Origin: an uncultured Clostridia bacterium
GTDB lineage: Bacteria; Bacillota; Clostridia; Oscillospirales; Ruminococcaceae
Reading direction: 5' to 3'
Length of the DNA stretch: 64,000 nucleotides
Assembly: GCA_945923775.1 (NCBI GenBank)
Contig: CAMELR010000003.1
Span: 1-64,000, forward strand
Of this stretch, positions 1-9,014 are shown piece after piece; within the stretch, counting starts at the first letter, position 1; each line of letters opens with the position of its first letter. The notes below the pieces were generated by a model. It did not search any database and had not been told where the DNA came from. It saw only the letters and a list, made by a program, of their open reading frames with translations. Made by a program: the position numbers and the translations under genes.

Positions 1-68
1 CCTATTGTGTCACTCTTTTTTTGATGTGTTGCACTTATATTGTACATCCATCATTAAGAATTCCGAAT

Positions 69-911
69 TTAAATTGTTGCTTCCGCGTGCCTTGTTACGT
101 GGCAGCCGATGTTTACCGCTACCGGAAGTCCGGCGATGTGCGTCGCGGATTTCTCGATGTTGACATACAGCGCGGTGACTGTTCCGCCGAAGCCCTGGGA
201 GCCTATTCCGAGCGCGTTTATGCTGTCGAGCATCTGCTGCTCAAGCTCCGCGTAGACCGGGTCGGGATTGCGCTTTGAAAGGTCACGGCAGAGCGCCTTT
301 TTCGCAAGGTACGCGGAGTACTCGAAGTCGCCGCCGATACCTACTCCGACAACTATCGGGGGACATGGATTGCTTCCGGCGAGACTGACGCACTCGGTCA
401 CGAAATCCACGATATCCTGCTTTGAAGCGGACGGAGTGAACATTTTCAGCCGCGACATGTTTTCGCTTCCGAATCCCTTCGGAGCCGCCATCAGGTGGAT
501 CTTGTCGCCGGGGACGATCCTCGTGTGTATCACCGCCGGGGTGTTGTTGTTCGTGTTCCTGCGCTCCAGCGGGTCTCCGACGATGGACAGGCGGAGCTTT
601 CCGTTGACGTAGCCCTGGGCTACTCCGGCGTTCACCGCGTCCTCGAACGCGTCTCCGGTGATGTGGACGTCCTGCCCGATTTCCGCGAATATTACCGCCA
701 TTCCGGTGTCCTGGCAGATGGGCACGCCGAGTTCTGCGGCGCAGTCGATGTTGCTGACGATATCGCCGAGCACGCTGCGGCACAGCTCGCTTTCCTCGCG
801 CTGAATGCTGCCCGAGATGCACTCGCGCATTCCGCAGGGGAGCTTCAGATTAGCCTGCTCGCACAGCTTTGCGACGGTTTCGGTTATGGCTGATGATGGA
901 ATTTCTCGCAT
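69..911 (-). CDS. Class I fumarate hydratase / tartrate dehydratase alpha-subunit-like protein
   Basis: 280-aa ORF; motifs VPICQDTGMAVIF, NTPAVIHTRIVPGD, GSNPCPPIVVGVGIGG typical of the Fe-S fumarase alpha domain. Confidence 0.85.
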   Translation of the reverse strand: MREIPSSAITETVAKLCEQANLKLPCGMRECISGSIQREESELCRSVLGDIVSNIDCAAELGVPICQDTGMAVIFAEIGQDVHITGDAFEDAVNAGVAQGYVNGKLRLSIVGDPLERRNTNNNTPAVIHTRIVPGDKIHLMAAPKGFGSENMSRLKMFTPSASKQDIVDFVTECVSLAGSNPCPPIVVGVGIGGDFEYSAYLAKKALCRDLSKRNPDPVYAELEQQMLDSINALGIGSQGFGGTVTALYVNIEKSATHIAGLPVAVNIGCHVTRHAEATI

Positions 912-1035
912 TGATCATATTCCTTTCTCTTTCTTATATGATAGCATTGCGCGTTTTCAGTGCCGCGAAATGCGGTCAAATGCAATTATTCAGTGAGATA
1001 ATCGGCAAATTCGGCGTGTTTGTTGAAAAAAACTG

Positions 1036-1064
1036 TTGACAAATCCGCCGTAATGCGGTAAAAT
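1036..1064 (+). promoter_or_regulatory. Sigma-A-like promoter upstream of fabH (TTGACA-17-TAAAAT)
   Basis: TTGACA at 1036-1041, 17-nt spacer, TAAAAT at 1059-1064, long leader to fabH at 1185. Confidence 0.6.
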
Positions 1065-1184
1065 AAATATGGTATGTCATATTCTGCCTTGATTCTTCTG
1101 GCATTATATGGCAGAGAATCTGAGAATGATAAACACCATGTTTATTATACTATATATTGACGAGAAAATCAAGGAGAATTTTTA

Positions 1185-2189
1185 ATGAGCGGAATTGAGA
1201 TCTTAGGAACGGGCAGCTATGTGCCGGAATTCGTTGCCGATAACAACAAGTTCGCAGAGTTCCTCGACACATCTGACGAGTGGATAACGCCACGTACGGG
1301 AATCAAGCAGCGCCATATCCTCACCGACAAGCCCGGCTACTACATGGGCATTGAGGCGGCGAAGAAGGCGCTCGACGACGCGGGAGTAAAGCCCGAGGAG
1401 GTCGACCTGGTGCTGGTATCCACCTGCACGCCGGATTTCTTCTATCCCTCCACCGCGTGCCTTATCCAGAAGAAGATAGGCGCGGTGAACGCGGCCGCAT
1501 TCGACGTTAACAGCGCATGCACCGGCTTCATCACAGCGACGGATATCGCGCAGAAGTACCTCGAGAGCGGTCACTACAAGACGATACTTGTCGTAGCCTG
1601 CGAGAAGCTGTCCGGTCAGCTTGATTACACTGACCGTTCCATGTGCATACTGTTCGGAGACGCTTCCGGCGCGGTGGTGTACAGGAAGTCCGACAAGCCG
1701 TTCTACTCCATGCTCGGCGCTGACGGCGACGAGTTCGAGGCTCTCTACTGCAAGATAAACTACGACCCCAACTGTCCGTTCTACGGCACGAAGGAGGGCG
1801 AGGAACCCTGGGACGCCATGTTCGATACGGATTCCAAGCGCAAGTACCTCCAGAGCGACGGACACGCGGTGTACAAGTTTGCGGTGAACGCTATGGCGAA
1901 CGCCGTGAAGAACGTAGCGGCGCAGGGCGGCTACGACATCAACGATCTTGACATCGTTATCCCTCACCAGGCTAACCTCCGTATCATCAAGAAGGCTACC
2001 GAGATACTCGGTATCCCGGAGGAGAAGGTCTACACCAACATCGCCCGCATGGGCAACGTATCCAGCGCTTGCATTCCGGTATGCCTTGACGAGATGAGAA
2101 AGCAGGGCATGGTGAAGCCGGGTCAGAAGATCTGCTTCGTGGGATTCGGCGCAGGACTTACCTACGGCGCACTCATATTCGAGACTTGA
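1185..2189 (+). CDS. fabH: Beta-ketoacyl-ACP synthase III
   Basis: FDVNSACTGF active-site Cys, IPHQANLRII, GNVSSAC; first gene of a fab/acc operon. Confidence 0.95.
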   Translation: MSGIEILGTGSYVPEFVADNNKFAEFLDTSDEWITPRTGIKQRHILTDKPGYYMGIEAAKKALDDAGVKPEEVDLVLVSTCTPDFFYPSTACLIQKKIGAVNAAAFDVNSACTGFITATDIAQKYLESGHYKTILVVACEKLSGQLDYTDRSMCILFGDASGAVVYRKSDKPFYSMLGADGDEFEALYCKINYDPNCPFYGTKEGEEPWDAMFDTDSKRKYLQSDGHAVYKFAVNAMANAVKNVAAQGGYDINDLDIVIPHQANLRIIKKATEILGIPEEKVYTNIARMGNVSSACIPVCLDEMRKQGMVKPGQKICFVGFGAGLTYGALIFET

Positions 2190-2213
2190 TTTGATATACG
2201 AAAGGAATTTATT

Positions 2214-2957
2214 ATGGCAGGAACAGCGATAATCACCGGCTCCAGCCGGGGAATAGGCGCAGCTATCGCAAAGCGCCTTGCAAAGGACGGCTACAATATC
2301 GTTATAAACGACATTTCACAGGAGATCCTCGACGCGGCGGGAAAGGAAGTCGCAGAGGAGTGCCGCAGCTTCGGTGTAGAGGCTGAGTGCTACGCGGCGG
2401 ACGTTTCCGACTACGCGCAGTGCGAGGGTCTGGTAAAGTGGGTAAAGGAGCGCTTCGGCACTATCGACGTGCTGATAAACAACGCTGGTATCACCCGCGA
2501 CGGTCTGATGGCTCAGATGAGCGAGGAGAACTACGACCTCGTTATCCGTGTAAATCAGAAGTCCGTGTTCAACATGACAAAGCTCGCAGGCAAGGTCATG
2601 ATACGCCAGCGCAGCGGCAGGATCGTGAATCTTGCTTCAGTTGCCGGTCTTTACGGCAACCCCGGTCAGATGAACTACTCCGCTTCAAAGGGCGCTATAA
2701 TCGCGATGACAAAGACAACCGCGAAGGAGCTCGGCAGCCGCGGCATCACCTGCAATGCGGTAGCTCCGGGATTCATTCAGACCCCGATGACCGACAAGCT
2801 CACCGAGGATCAGCGTAATGCAATGCTGGCTCAGATCGCTATGAAGCGCTACGGTCAGCCCGAGGAGATCGCCGGCGTGGTATCCTTCCTGTGCAGCCCG
2901 GATTCTTCCTACGTAACAGGACAGATAATCGAAATAAGCGGCGGACTGAGCATGTAA
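2214..2957 (+). CDS. fabG: 3-oxoacyl-ACP reductase
   Basis: SDR fold: GSSRGIGAAIA, NNAGITRDGL, YSASKGAI. Confidence 0.95.
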   Translation: MAGTAIITGSSRGIGAAIAKRLAKDGYNIVINDISQEILDAAGKEVAEECRSFGVEAECYAADVSDYAQCEGLVKWVKERFGTIDVLINNAGITRDGLMAQMSEENYDLVIRVNQKSVFNMTKLAGKVMIRQRSGRIVNLASVAGLYGNPGQMNYSASKGAIIAMTKTTAKELGSRGITCNAVAPGFIQTPMTDKLTEDQRNAMLAQIAMKRYGQPEEIAGVVSFLCSPDSSYVTGQIIEISGGLSM

Positions 2958-2960
2958 TTA

Positions 2961-3095
2961 AATTCGGAATTCGGAATTCAGAATTCGGAATTTCGGTTGT
3001 CCCACTTCGTGGGACGTATTATAATTCGATACAATCGGATAACCGCCGCGGCAGCGGCACAATAATTCCGAATTCCGCATTCATAATTCCGAATT
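2961..3095. repeat. MITE-like intergenic element with imperfect ~32-bp terminal inverted repeats
   Basis: Left AATTCGGAATTCGGAATTCAGAATTCGGAATT (2961-2992); right AATTCCGAATTCCGCATTCATAATTCCGAATT (3064-3095) is its imperfect reverse complement; internal hairpin GTCCCACTTCGTGGGAC. Confidence 0.65.
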
Positions 3096-3167
3096 TGCGA
3101 AGCGCATTTCACCCGTGCATAGAGCAATAAAATTAAAATCTACAAATTGTTGGAGGAACAACGTTTA

Positions 3168-4406
3168 ATGGATAGACGAGTGGTAATAACCGGACTGGGA
3201 GCAGTCACCCCCTGCGGAAATTCACCCGAGGAGCTGTGGAACAGCCTGATGGCTGGCAAGCACGGCTTCGAGCTTGCGCCCTGGTTCCCGGATCAGGAGC
3301 CTGACAACCTTTCCGTGGTCGCAAGAGTAAAGAACTTCGACGCTTCGGAGTACTTCGATAAGAAGGAGCTGCGCCGCAACGACGTCATAGTACAGTACGC
3401 GGTGTACTGCGCAATGCAGGCTCTCAAGGACGCCGGAACAGATCTCAGGGACATCGACCCCTACCGCGTTGGCGTAGTTATCGGCAGCGGAATCGGCGGT
3501 ATCTACACCACCGAGGAAGAAATGGGGAACTACCACAACAAGGGCAACAAGCGCGTGGGAGTTTTCACCATCACAAAGATGATAGGCAACATGGCGGCAG
3601 GCGAGGTAGCTATCCGCACAGGATTCAAGGGAAGCAACTTCTGCGTGACCACAGCCTGCGCGAGCGGCACTCAGTCGATAGGCGAGGCGTTCCGTTCCAT
3701 CAAGCACGGCTACCTTGACGCTGCGATCGCTGGCGGTACGGAGCACAGCGACATCGGATTCTGCTATGCTTCGTTCAACAACATGCACGCAGTTACACGC
3801 TCCACCGATGTGGACAGAGCCTCCATTCCGTTCGACGCGGAGAGAAGCGGATTCGTGCTCGGCGACGGCTGCGGACTGCTGGTTCTCGAGGAATACGAGC
3901 ATGCGAAGGCTCGCGGCGCGAAGATCTACGCCGAGATATGCGGCTACGGCAGCACCTGCGACGCTTACCACGAAACAAGCCCCGATCCCGAGGGCAAGGG
4001 CGGCGCGATGGCGATGAAATTCGCATATCAGGAAGCCGGAATGAAGCCGGAGGATATCAACTATATCAACGCTCACGGAACCTCCACCGCTATGAATGAC
4101 CGCATCGAAACAATAGCTGTCAAGGATACGTTCGGCGACCATGCGAAGAATATCGCAATTAATTCCACAAAGTCCATGACCGGACACCTGCTCGGCGCTG
4201 CCGGCGGAGTTGAGGCGGTAGTCACCGCAATGTCCATCAGGAACAGCAAGGTTCACATGACCCTGGGCTACAAGGTACCCGACCCCGAGTGCGACCTCGA
4301 CTACGTTACCGAGGGCGCAAGAGATATGAAGATCACCGGCGCACTGAGCAATTCGCTGGGCTTCGGCGGACACAACGGCTGCATCTGCATGCGCCCTGTT
4401 GACTGA
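3168..4406 (+). CDS. fabF: Beta-ketoacyl-ACP synthase II
   Basis: [57 protein letters not shown]. Confidence 0.95.
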   Translation: MDRRVVITGLGAVTPCGNSPEELWNSLMAGKHGFELAPWFPDQEPDNLSVVARVKNFDASEYFDKKELRRNDVIVQYAVYCAMQALKDAGTDLRDIDPYRVGVVIGSGIGGIYTTEEEMGNYHNKGNKRVGVFTITKMIGNMAAGEVAIRTGFKGSNFCVTTACASGTQSIGEAFRSIKHGYLDAAIAGGTEHSDIGFCYASFNNMHAVTRSTDVDRASIPFDAERSGFVLGDGCGLLVLEEYEHAKARGAKIYAEICGYGSTCDAYHETSPDPEGKGGAMAMKFAYQEAGMKPEDINYINAHGTSTAMNDRIETIAVKDTFGDHAKNIAINSTKSMTGHLLGAAGGVEAVVTAMSIRNSKVHMTLGYKVPDPECDLDYVTEGARDMKITGALSNSLGFGGHNGCICMRPVD

Positions 4407-4426
4407 CCCGGAAAGGAGAGCTGAAC

Positions 4427-4921
4427 ATGGCAAACAAGAACACCATCGAGCCGCGCCCCATCGAGGACACCGTTGAGTGCATCGAAGCGCTGGCTGAAAT
4501 AGTAAAGAAGAACGACCTCGGCAAGCTGAAGATCAACACCGAGACCGTTGAAATAGTTATCGAGGGCAGACCCTGCCCGCCTCCTATGCCCGCTCCCATG
4601 CCGATGATGGGCGTACCCACACCGGCTGCGGCTCCCGCACAGAATGCTCCGGCGCAGGCTGCTCCTGCGGCTGAGGCTGCGGTTTCCGGCAATATCATCA
4701 CCTCCCCGATAGTCGGGACGTTCTACGCTTCCCCCTCCCCGGAGAAGCCCGCGTTCGTCAAGGTCGGCGATACCGTCAATGCCGGCGACGTTGTGTGCAT
4801 TATCGAGAGCATGAAGCTCATGAACGAGATAAACAGCGAGTTCAGCGGAAAGGTCGCAGAGATCTACGCAAAGGACGGTCAGGCTGTTGAGTACGGTCAG
4901 AAGCTGATGAGAATAGAGTAA
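4427..4921 (+). CDS. accB: Acetyl-CoA carboxylase biotin carboxyl carrier protein
   Basis: Pro/Ala linker followed by biotinyl motif [12 protein letters not shown]. Confidence 0.95.
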   Translation: MANKNTIEPRPIEDTVECIEALAEIVKKNDLGKLKINTETVEIVIEGRPCPPPMPAPMPMMGVPTPAAAPAQNAPAQAAPAAEAAVSGNIITSPIVGTFYASPSPEKPAFVKVGDTVNAGDVVCIIESMKLMNEINSEFSGKVAEIYAKDGQAVEYGQKLMRIE

Positions 4922-4931
4922 GGAGCAGGTC

Positions 4932-5378
4932 ATGACATTAAATCTTGAACAGATAAAGGAAATTATCCCCCACCGCGATCCGTTCCTGCTCATCGACGAA
5001 GTCACCGAGCTGGAGCCGGGCGTGAGCGTTACCGCCAAGAAGTACCTCAAGCCGGACGAATACTGGTTCAAGGGTCACTTCCCGGGACAGCCGGTGCAGC
5101 CGGGCGTCCTGATGATAGAAATGCTGGCTCAGGCTGGCGCTGTGTGCGCTCTGTCGCTCCCGGAGAACAAGGGTAAGATCGCATTCTTCGCCGGTATCGA
5201 CAAGGCGAGATTCCGCGGGACAGTCGGCCCCGGCGACACCCTGGAGCTTCACGTCACCATGACGAAGAAGAAGGGCCCGATAGGCTTCGGCGACGCTGTT
5301 GCCACCGTCAACGGCAAGAAGGTAGTCACCGCTGAAATTTCCTTCGCCGTGGCAGACCCCGCACCCAAGTCTGAATAA
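4932..5378 (+). CDS. fabZ: 3-hydroxyacyl-ACP dehydratase
   Basis: [29 protein letters not shown]. Confidence 0.95.
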   Translation: MTLNLEQIKEIIPHRDPFLLIDEVTELEPGVSVTAKKYLKPDEYWFKGHFPGQPVQPGVLMIEMLAQAGAVCALSLPENKGKIAFFAGIDKARFRGTVGPGDTLELHVTMTKKKGPIGFGDAVATVNGKKVVTAEISFAVADPAPKSE

Positions 5379-5395
5379 AATCTGGAGCTGACAGA

Positions 5396-6745
5396 ATGTT
5401 TAACAAGATACTTATTGCGAACCGCGGCGAGATAGCGATACGCATTATGCGCGCCTGCCGCGAGCTCGGTATAAAGACCGTTGCGGTGTATTCCGAGGCA
5501 GACCGCTCCGCGCTGCATGCCCAGATAGCCGACGAGGCGGTGTGCATAGGACCTGCGGCTTCCAAGGACAGCTATCTCAACACCAAAGCGATAATCGCGG
5601 CATGCGAGATAACCCACGCCCAGGCGATACACCCGGGTTTCGGCTTCCTGTCTGAAAACGCGGACTTCGCGCGGCTGTGCAGAACCTGCGGCATTACGTT
5701 TATAGGTCCGTCACCGGAGGTCATGGACGCGATGGGCGACAAAGCTTCCGCAAAGCAGACGATGATATCCGCGGGAGTTCCGGTAGTGCCCGGTTCCGAC
5801 GGAATAGTCCCCACCATCGAGGAGGCGCGCAAGGTAGCCGCCGAGATAGGCTACCCCGTAATGATAAAGGCCACCGCCGGCGGCGGCGGACGCGGAATCC
5901 GTCTCGCGGAGAGCGAGGAGCACCTCGAGCAGCAGTACCTTGCGGCTCAGCAGGAGGCGCTCGCGTGCTTCGGCAACGGCGATGTGTACATTGAGAAGTT
6001 CATCGTGAACCCGCGCCATGTGGAGATACAGCTTCTTGCTGACAACCACGGCAACGTGGTTCACCTCGGCGAGCGCGAGTGCTCGTTACAGCGCCACAAT
6101 CAGAAGGTGCTCGAGGAAAGCCCCAGCCCGATAATGACTCCGGAGCTGCGCCAGAAGATGGGTACGGCTGCGGTCGCTGCGGCAAAGGTCAGCGGCTATC
6201 AGAACGCCGGAACCATAGAGTTCCTCGTTGACAAGGACAGGAATTTCTACTTTATGGAGATGAACACCCGTATACAGGTCGAGCACCCGGTAACGGAACT
6301 TGTAACAGGTATCGACCTTGTAAAGGCGCAGATACGCGTTGCAGCAGGGGAGAAGCTGTGGTTTACGCAGGACGACGTCCATCTCACCGGACACGCGATA
6401 GAGTGCCGTATCAACGCGGAGGATCCGCGCCACAACTTCCGCCCCTGCCCGGGCAAGATAAAGTCGCTGCATGTTCCCGGAGGATTCGGAGTGCGCATAG
6501 ACAGCGCAGTCTACGCGGGATATCAGATCCCGCCCTACTACGACAGCATGATAGCGAAGCTGCTCGTTAAGGCTCCGACCCGTGACGAGGCGATAAAGAA
6601 AATGCGCGTGGCGCTGTCTGAGTTCATCATCGAGGGCGTTGAGACGAACATTGATTTCCAGCTTTGCCTGCTGAAGGACGAGGATTTCGAGGCGGGCAAT
6701 TTCGACATAGGTTTCCTGAACCGCAAAAACGTGATGGGGGAGTGA
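5396..6745 (+). CDS. accC: Acetyl-CoA carboxylase biotin carboxylase
   Basis: [50 protein letters not shown]. Confidence 0.97.
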   Translation: MFNKILIANRGEIAIRIMRACRELGIKTVAVYSEADRSALHAQIADEAVCIGPAASKDSYLNTKAIIAACEITHAQAIHPGFGFLSENADFARLCRTCGITFIGPSPEVMDAMGDKASAKQTMISAGVPVVPGSDGIVPTIEEARKVAAEIGYPVMIKATAGGGGRGIRLAESEEHLEQQYLAAQQEALACFGNGDVYIEKFIVNPRHVEIQLLADNHGNVVHLGERECSLQRHNQKVLEESPSPIMTPELRQKMGTAAVAAAKVSGYQNAGTIEFLVDKDRNFYFMEMNTRIQVEHPVTELVTGIDLVKAQIRVAAGEKLWFTQDDVHLTGHAIECRINAEDPRHNFRPCPGKIKSLHVPGGFGVRIDSAVYAGYQIPPYYDSMIAKLLVKAPTRDEAIKKMRVALSEFIIEGVETNIDFQLCLLKDEDFEAGNFDIGFLNRKNVMGE

Positions 6746-6750
6746 GCTGA

Positions 6751-7638
6751 ATGGCAATTGAGGATCTTTTCAAAATAGTCAAGGAGCGCTTTGTGGCTGA
6801 GCAGCCCGCTGTTCCCGCTGCCCAGGAGGGCGATGTTGAGATACCGCAGGACCTGCTGTTCAAGTGCCCCCGCTGCGGCGCGGTAGTTTACAACCGTGAG
6901 TTCACAGCCGCGATGAAGGTTTGCCCCAAGTGCAACTATCACGCGCGCCTGACATGGCAGGAGCGTCTGGAGCTCACCGCCGACAAGGACAGCTTCGTGG
7001 AACTTGACGCTGACATGAAGTCGCTGAACCCTATCGGCTTCCCGAAGTACGAGGACAAAATCGCGAAAATGCAGCAGCAGTGCGACATGAACGACGCGAT
7101 AAAGACAGGCGTGTGCACTATCCGTGGATACCGCACGGTCATCGGCATTATGGACTCCCACTTTTTCATGGCGAGCATGGGAAGCGTTGTCGGCGAGAAG
7201 ATAGCGAGGGCGTTCGAGTACGCAACCGAGCATAATCTTCCGGTCGTGATGTTCACGGCTTCCGGCGGCGCGAGAATGCAGGAGGGCATAATCTCCCTCA
7301 TGCAGATGGCTAAGACCAGCGGCGCAGTCAAGCGCCACAGCGACGCGGGCGGGCTTTACATCTCGGTCATGACCGACCCCACCACCGGCGGAGTTACGGC
7401 TTCCTTCGCGAGCCTCGGCGACATCATACTTGCCGAGCCGAAGGTACTCATCGGTTTCGCGGGAAGGCGCGTTATCCAGGACACGATACGCCAGCGGCTG
7501 CCCGACGACTTCCAGTCCGCGGAGTTCCAGGAGAAATGCGGCTTCGTTGATATGATAGTCGAGCGCGGCATGATGAGAAAGCGCATTTCAAATATTCTGA
7601 AGCTGCACGGCTTCCCGAAGGAGGCTTACAGAAGATGA
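6751..7638 (+). CDS. accD: Acetyl-CoA carboxylase carboxyltransferase beta subunit
   Basis: Zn ribbon CPRCGAVVYNRE...CPKCNYHARLT plus carboxyltransferase domain. Confidence 0.95.
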   Translation: MAIEDLFKIVKERFVAEQPAVPAAQEGDVEIPQDLLFKCPRCGAVVYNREFTAAMKVCPKCNYHARLTWQERLELTADKDSFVELDADMKSLNPIGFPKYEDKIAKMQQQCDMNDAIKTGVCTIRGYRTVIGIMDSHFFMASMGSVVGEKIARAFEYATEHNLPVVMFTASGGARMQEGIISLMQMAKTSGAVKRHSDAGGLYISVMTDPTTGGVTASFASLGDIILAEPKVLIGFAGRRVIQDTIRQRLPDDFQSAEFQEKCGFVDMIVERGMMRKRISNILKLHGFPKEAYRR

Positions 7639-8438
7639 GCAATTTAACAGCCTGCGAAAGGCTCGAACTTATCCGCCACAAGGACAGACCCACGGTCAAC
7701 GACTACATTCCGGCGATGTTCACCCGCTTCATGGAGTTCCACGGCGACCGCCTTTTCGGCGACGACGCGGCGATAATCGGCGGAATCGGCTACCTCAGCG
7801 ATACTCCGGTGACTGTTATCGCGCAGGTCAAGGGCAGAAACCTTGAGGAAAACAAGCGCACGAATTTCTCCATGCCCCACCCGGAGGGCTACCGCAAGGC
7901 GCTCCGTCTTGCGAAGCAGGCGGAGAAGTTCCACCGCCCGGTTATATGCCTTGTGGATACTCCCGGCGCGTTCTGCGGCGTGGAGGCTGAGGAGCGCGGT
8001 CAGGGCGAAGCGATAGCGCGAAATCTCTATGAGTTCATGACGCTCAGGACCCCGGTGATATCTGTGGTTCTTGGCGAGGGCGGCTCCGGCGGAGCGCTCG
8101 CTCTTGCGGTCTGCGACGAGCTTGCGATGCTTGAGAACGCGCTGTATTCAGTAATAAGCCCCCGCGGCGCCGCGTCCATTCTGTGGAAGGACGGCACCAA
8201 GGAGAAGGAAGCCTGCGAAATGCTGAAGATCACCGCCGAGGATCTCGTGAAGTTCGGCGTGTGCGACAAGATAATCGCGGAGCCGACCGGCGGCGCACAT
8301 ATGAGCAAGGAACAGACAGCCGACAACATCTACGAATACCTCGTGGACGCGGTATACCGCCTTAAGAAGTCCGACATTGACGAGCTTCTTGAGAAGCGTT
8401 ATGCGAAATTTAGAAAAATCGGCATGTTTACTGAATAA
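7635..8438 (+). CDS. accA: Acetyl-CoA carboxylase carboxyltransferase alpha subunit
   Basis: FHGDRLFGDDAAIIGG, VDTPGAFCGVEAEERGQGEAIA; overlaps accD stop. Confidence 0.95.
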   Translation: MSNLTACERLELIRHKDRPTVNDYIPAMFTRFMEFHGDRLFGDDAAIIGGIGYLSDTPVTVIAQVKGRNLEENKRTNFSMPHPEGYRKALRLAKQAEKFHRPVICLVDTPGAFCGVEAEERGQGEAIARNLYEFMTLRTPVISVVLGEGGSGGALALAVCDELAMLENALYSVISPRGAASILWKDGTKEKEACEMLKITAEDLVKFGVCDKIIAEPTGGAHMSKEQTADNIYEYLVDAVYRLKKSDIDELLEKRYAKFRKIGMFTE

Positions 8439-8477
8439 TTTTGTAGAAATTTCTTTGTAAAAAATTCATTCCGGGGC

Positions 8478-8506
8478 TTGAATATTTGTGTTGTATGTTA
8501 TATAAT
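8478..8506 (+). promoter_or_regulatory. Sigma-A-like promoter for acpP (TTGAAT-17-TATAAT)
   Basis: TTGAAT 8478-8483, 17-nt spacer, TATAAT 8501-8506; acpP start 8561. Confidence 0.6.
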
Positions 8507-8560
8507 ATATCATGAAATGTTTCCGGAAGGAACTTATAATTAATTTGGAGGGTATATACA

Positions 8561-8788
8561 ATGGTATTTGACAAGGTTAAGGAGCTTATCTCCGAGCAGC
8601 TCGACGTTAAGGCTGACGACATCACAGAGGCTTCCAACATTCAGGACGATCTGGGCGCTGATTCCCTGGACGTTGTTGATCTGGTAATGGCTCTTGAGGA
8701 CGAGTTCGACGTTGAGATCCCCGAGGATCAGGTTGAGAACATCAAGACTGTTGGCGACATCGTAAAGTTCATCGAGGACAAGCAGTAA
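8561..8788 (+). CDS. acpP: Acyl carrier protein
   Basis: 75 aa, [20 protein letters not shown] phosphopantetheine site. Confidence 0.97.
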   Translation: MVFDKVKELISEQLDVKADDITEASNIQDDLGADSLDVVDLVMALEDEFDVEIPEDQVENIKTVGDIVKFIEDKQ

Positions 8789-8805
8789 TTTATAGCACAG
8801 ATATT

Positions 8806-8846
8806 CCCGCTGTATCAGGGTCAGCCCTGTACGGCGGGATTTTTGT
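8806..8846 (+). terminator. Intrinsic terminator after acpP
   Basis: CCCGCTGTA...TACGGCGGG stem followed by ATTTTTG. Confidence 0.65.
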
Positions 8847-8924
8847 ATTTATTCAGATGTCGGTGGTAATCCACTGACGCATAGCACTAAAGTCGTGTCA
8901 GAACTAATTTTTATTGTGAAATTC

Positions 8925-8953
8925 TTGACAGATACTGAAAAGTGGTATATAAT
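8925..8953 (+). promoter_or_regulatory. Consensus sigma-A promoter upstream of aconitase (TTGACA-17-TATAAT)
   Basis: TTGACA 8925-8930, 17 nt, TATAAT 8948-8953. Confidence 0.75.
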
Positions 8954-9014
8954 ATAATTGTATATTTATGTCGGGGAATTCCCCGGTGACTCTAAACAAA
9001 CAAGGAGCAAAGAT

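Noticed and set aside
69-911. Fumarase gene treated as truncated because no beta subunit is present
   Set aside because: Gene is on the minus strand reading toward the window edge; a beta subunit could lie just outside, so nothing unusual can be claimed
3222-4433. Long minus-strand ORF (403 aa) opposite fabF
   Set aside because: Antisense shadow ORF of a strongly supported fabF; no recognisable domain
4570-4690. Pro/Ala/Met-rich repeat in accB
   Set aside because: Normal flexible linker of biotin carboxyl carrier proteins
6000-6185. Short ORFs in alternative frames of accC/accD
   Set aside because: No RBS or domain; embedded in well-supported genes
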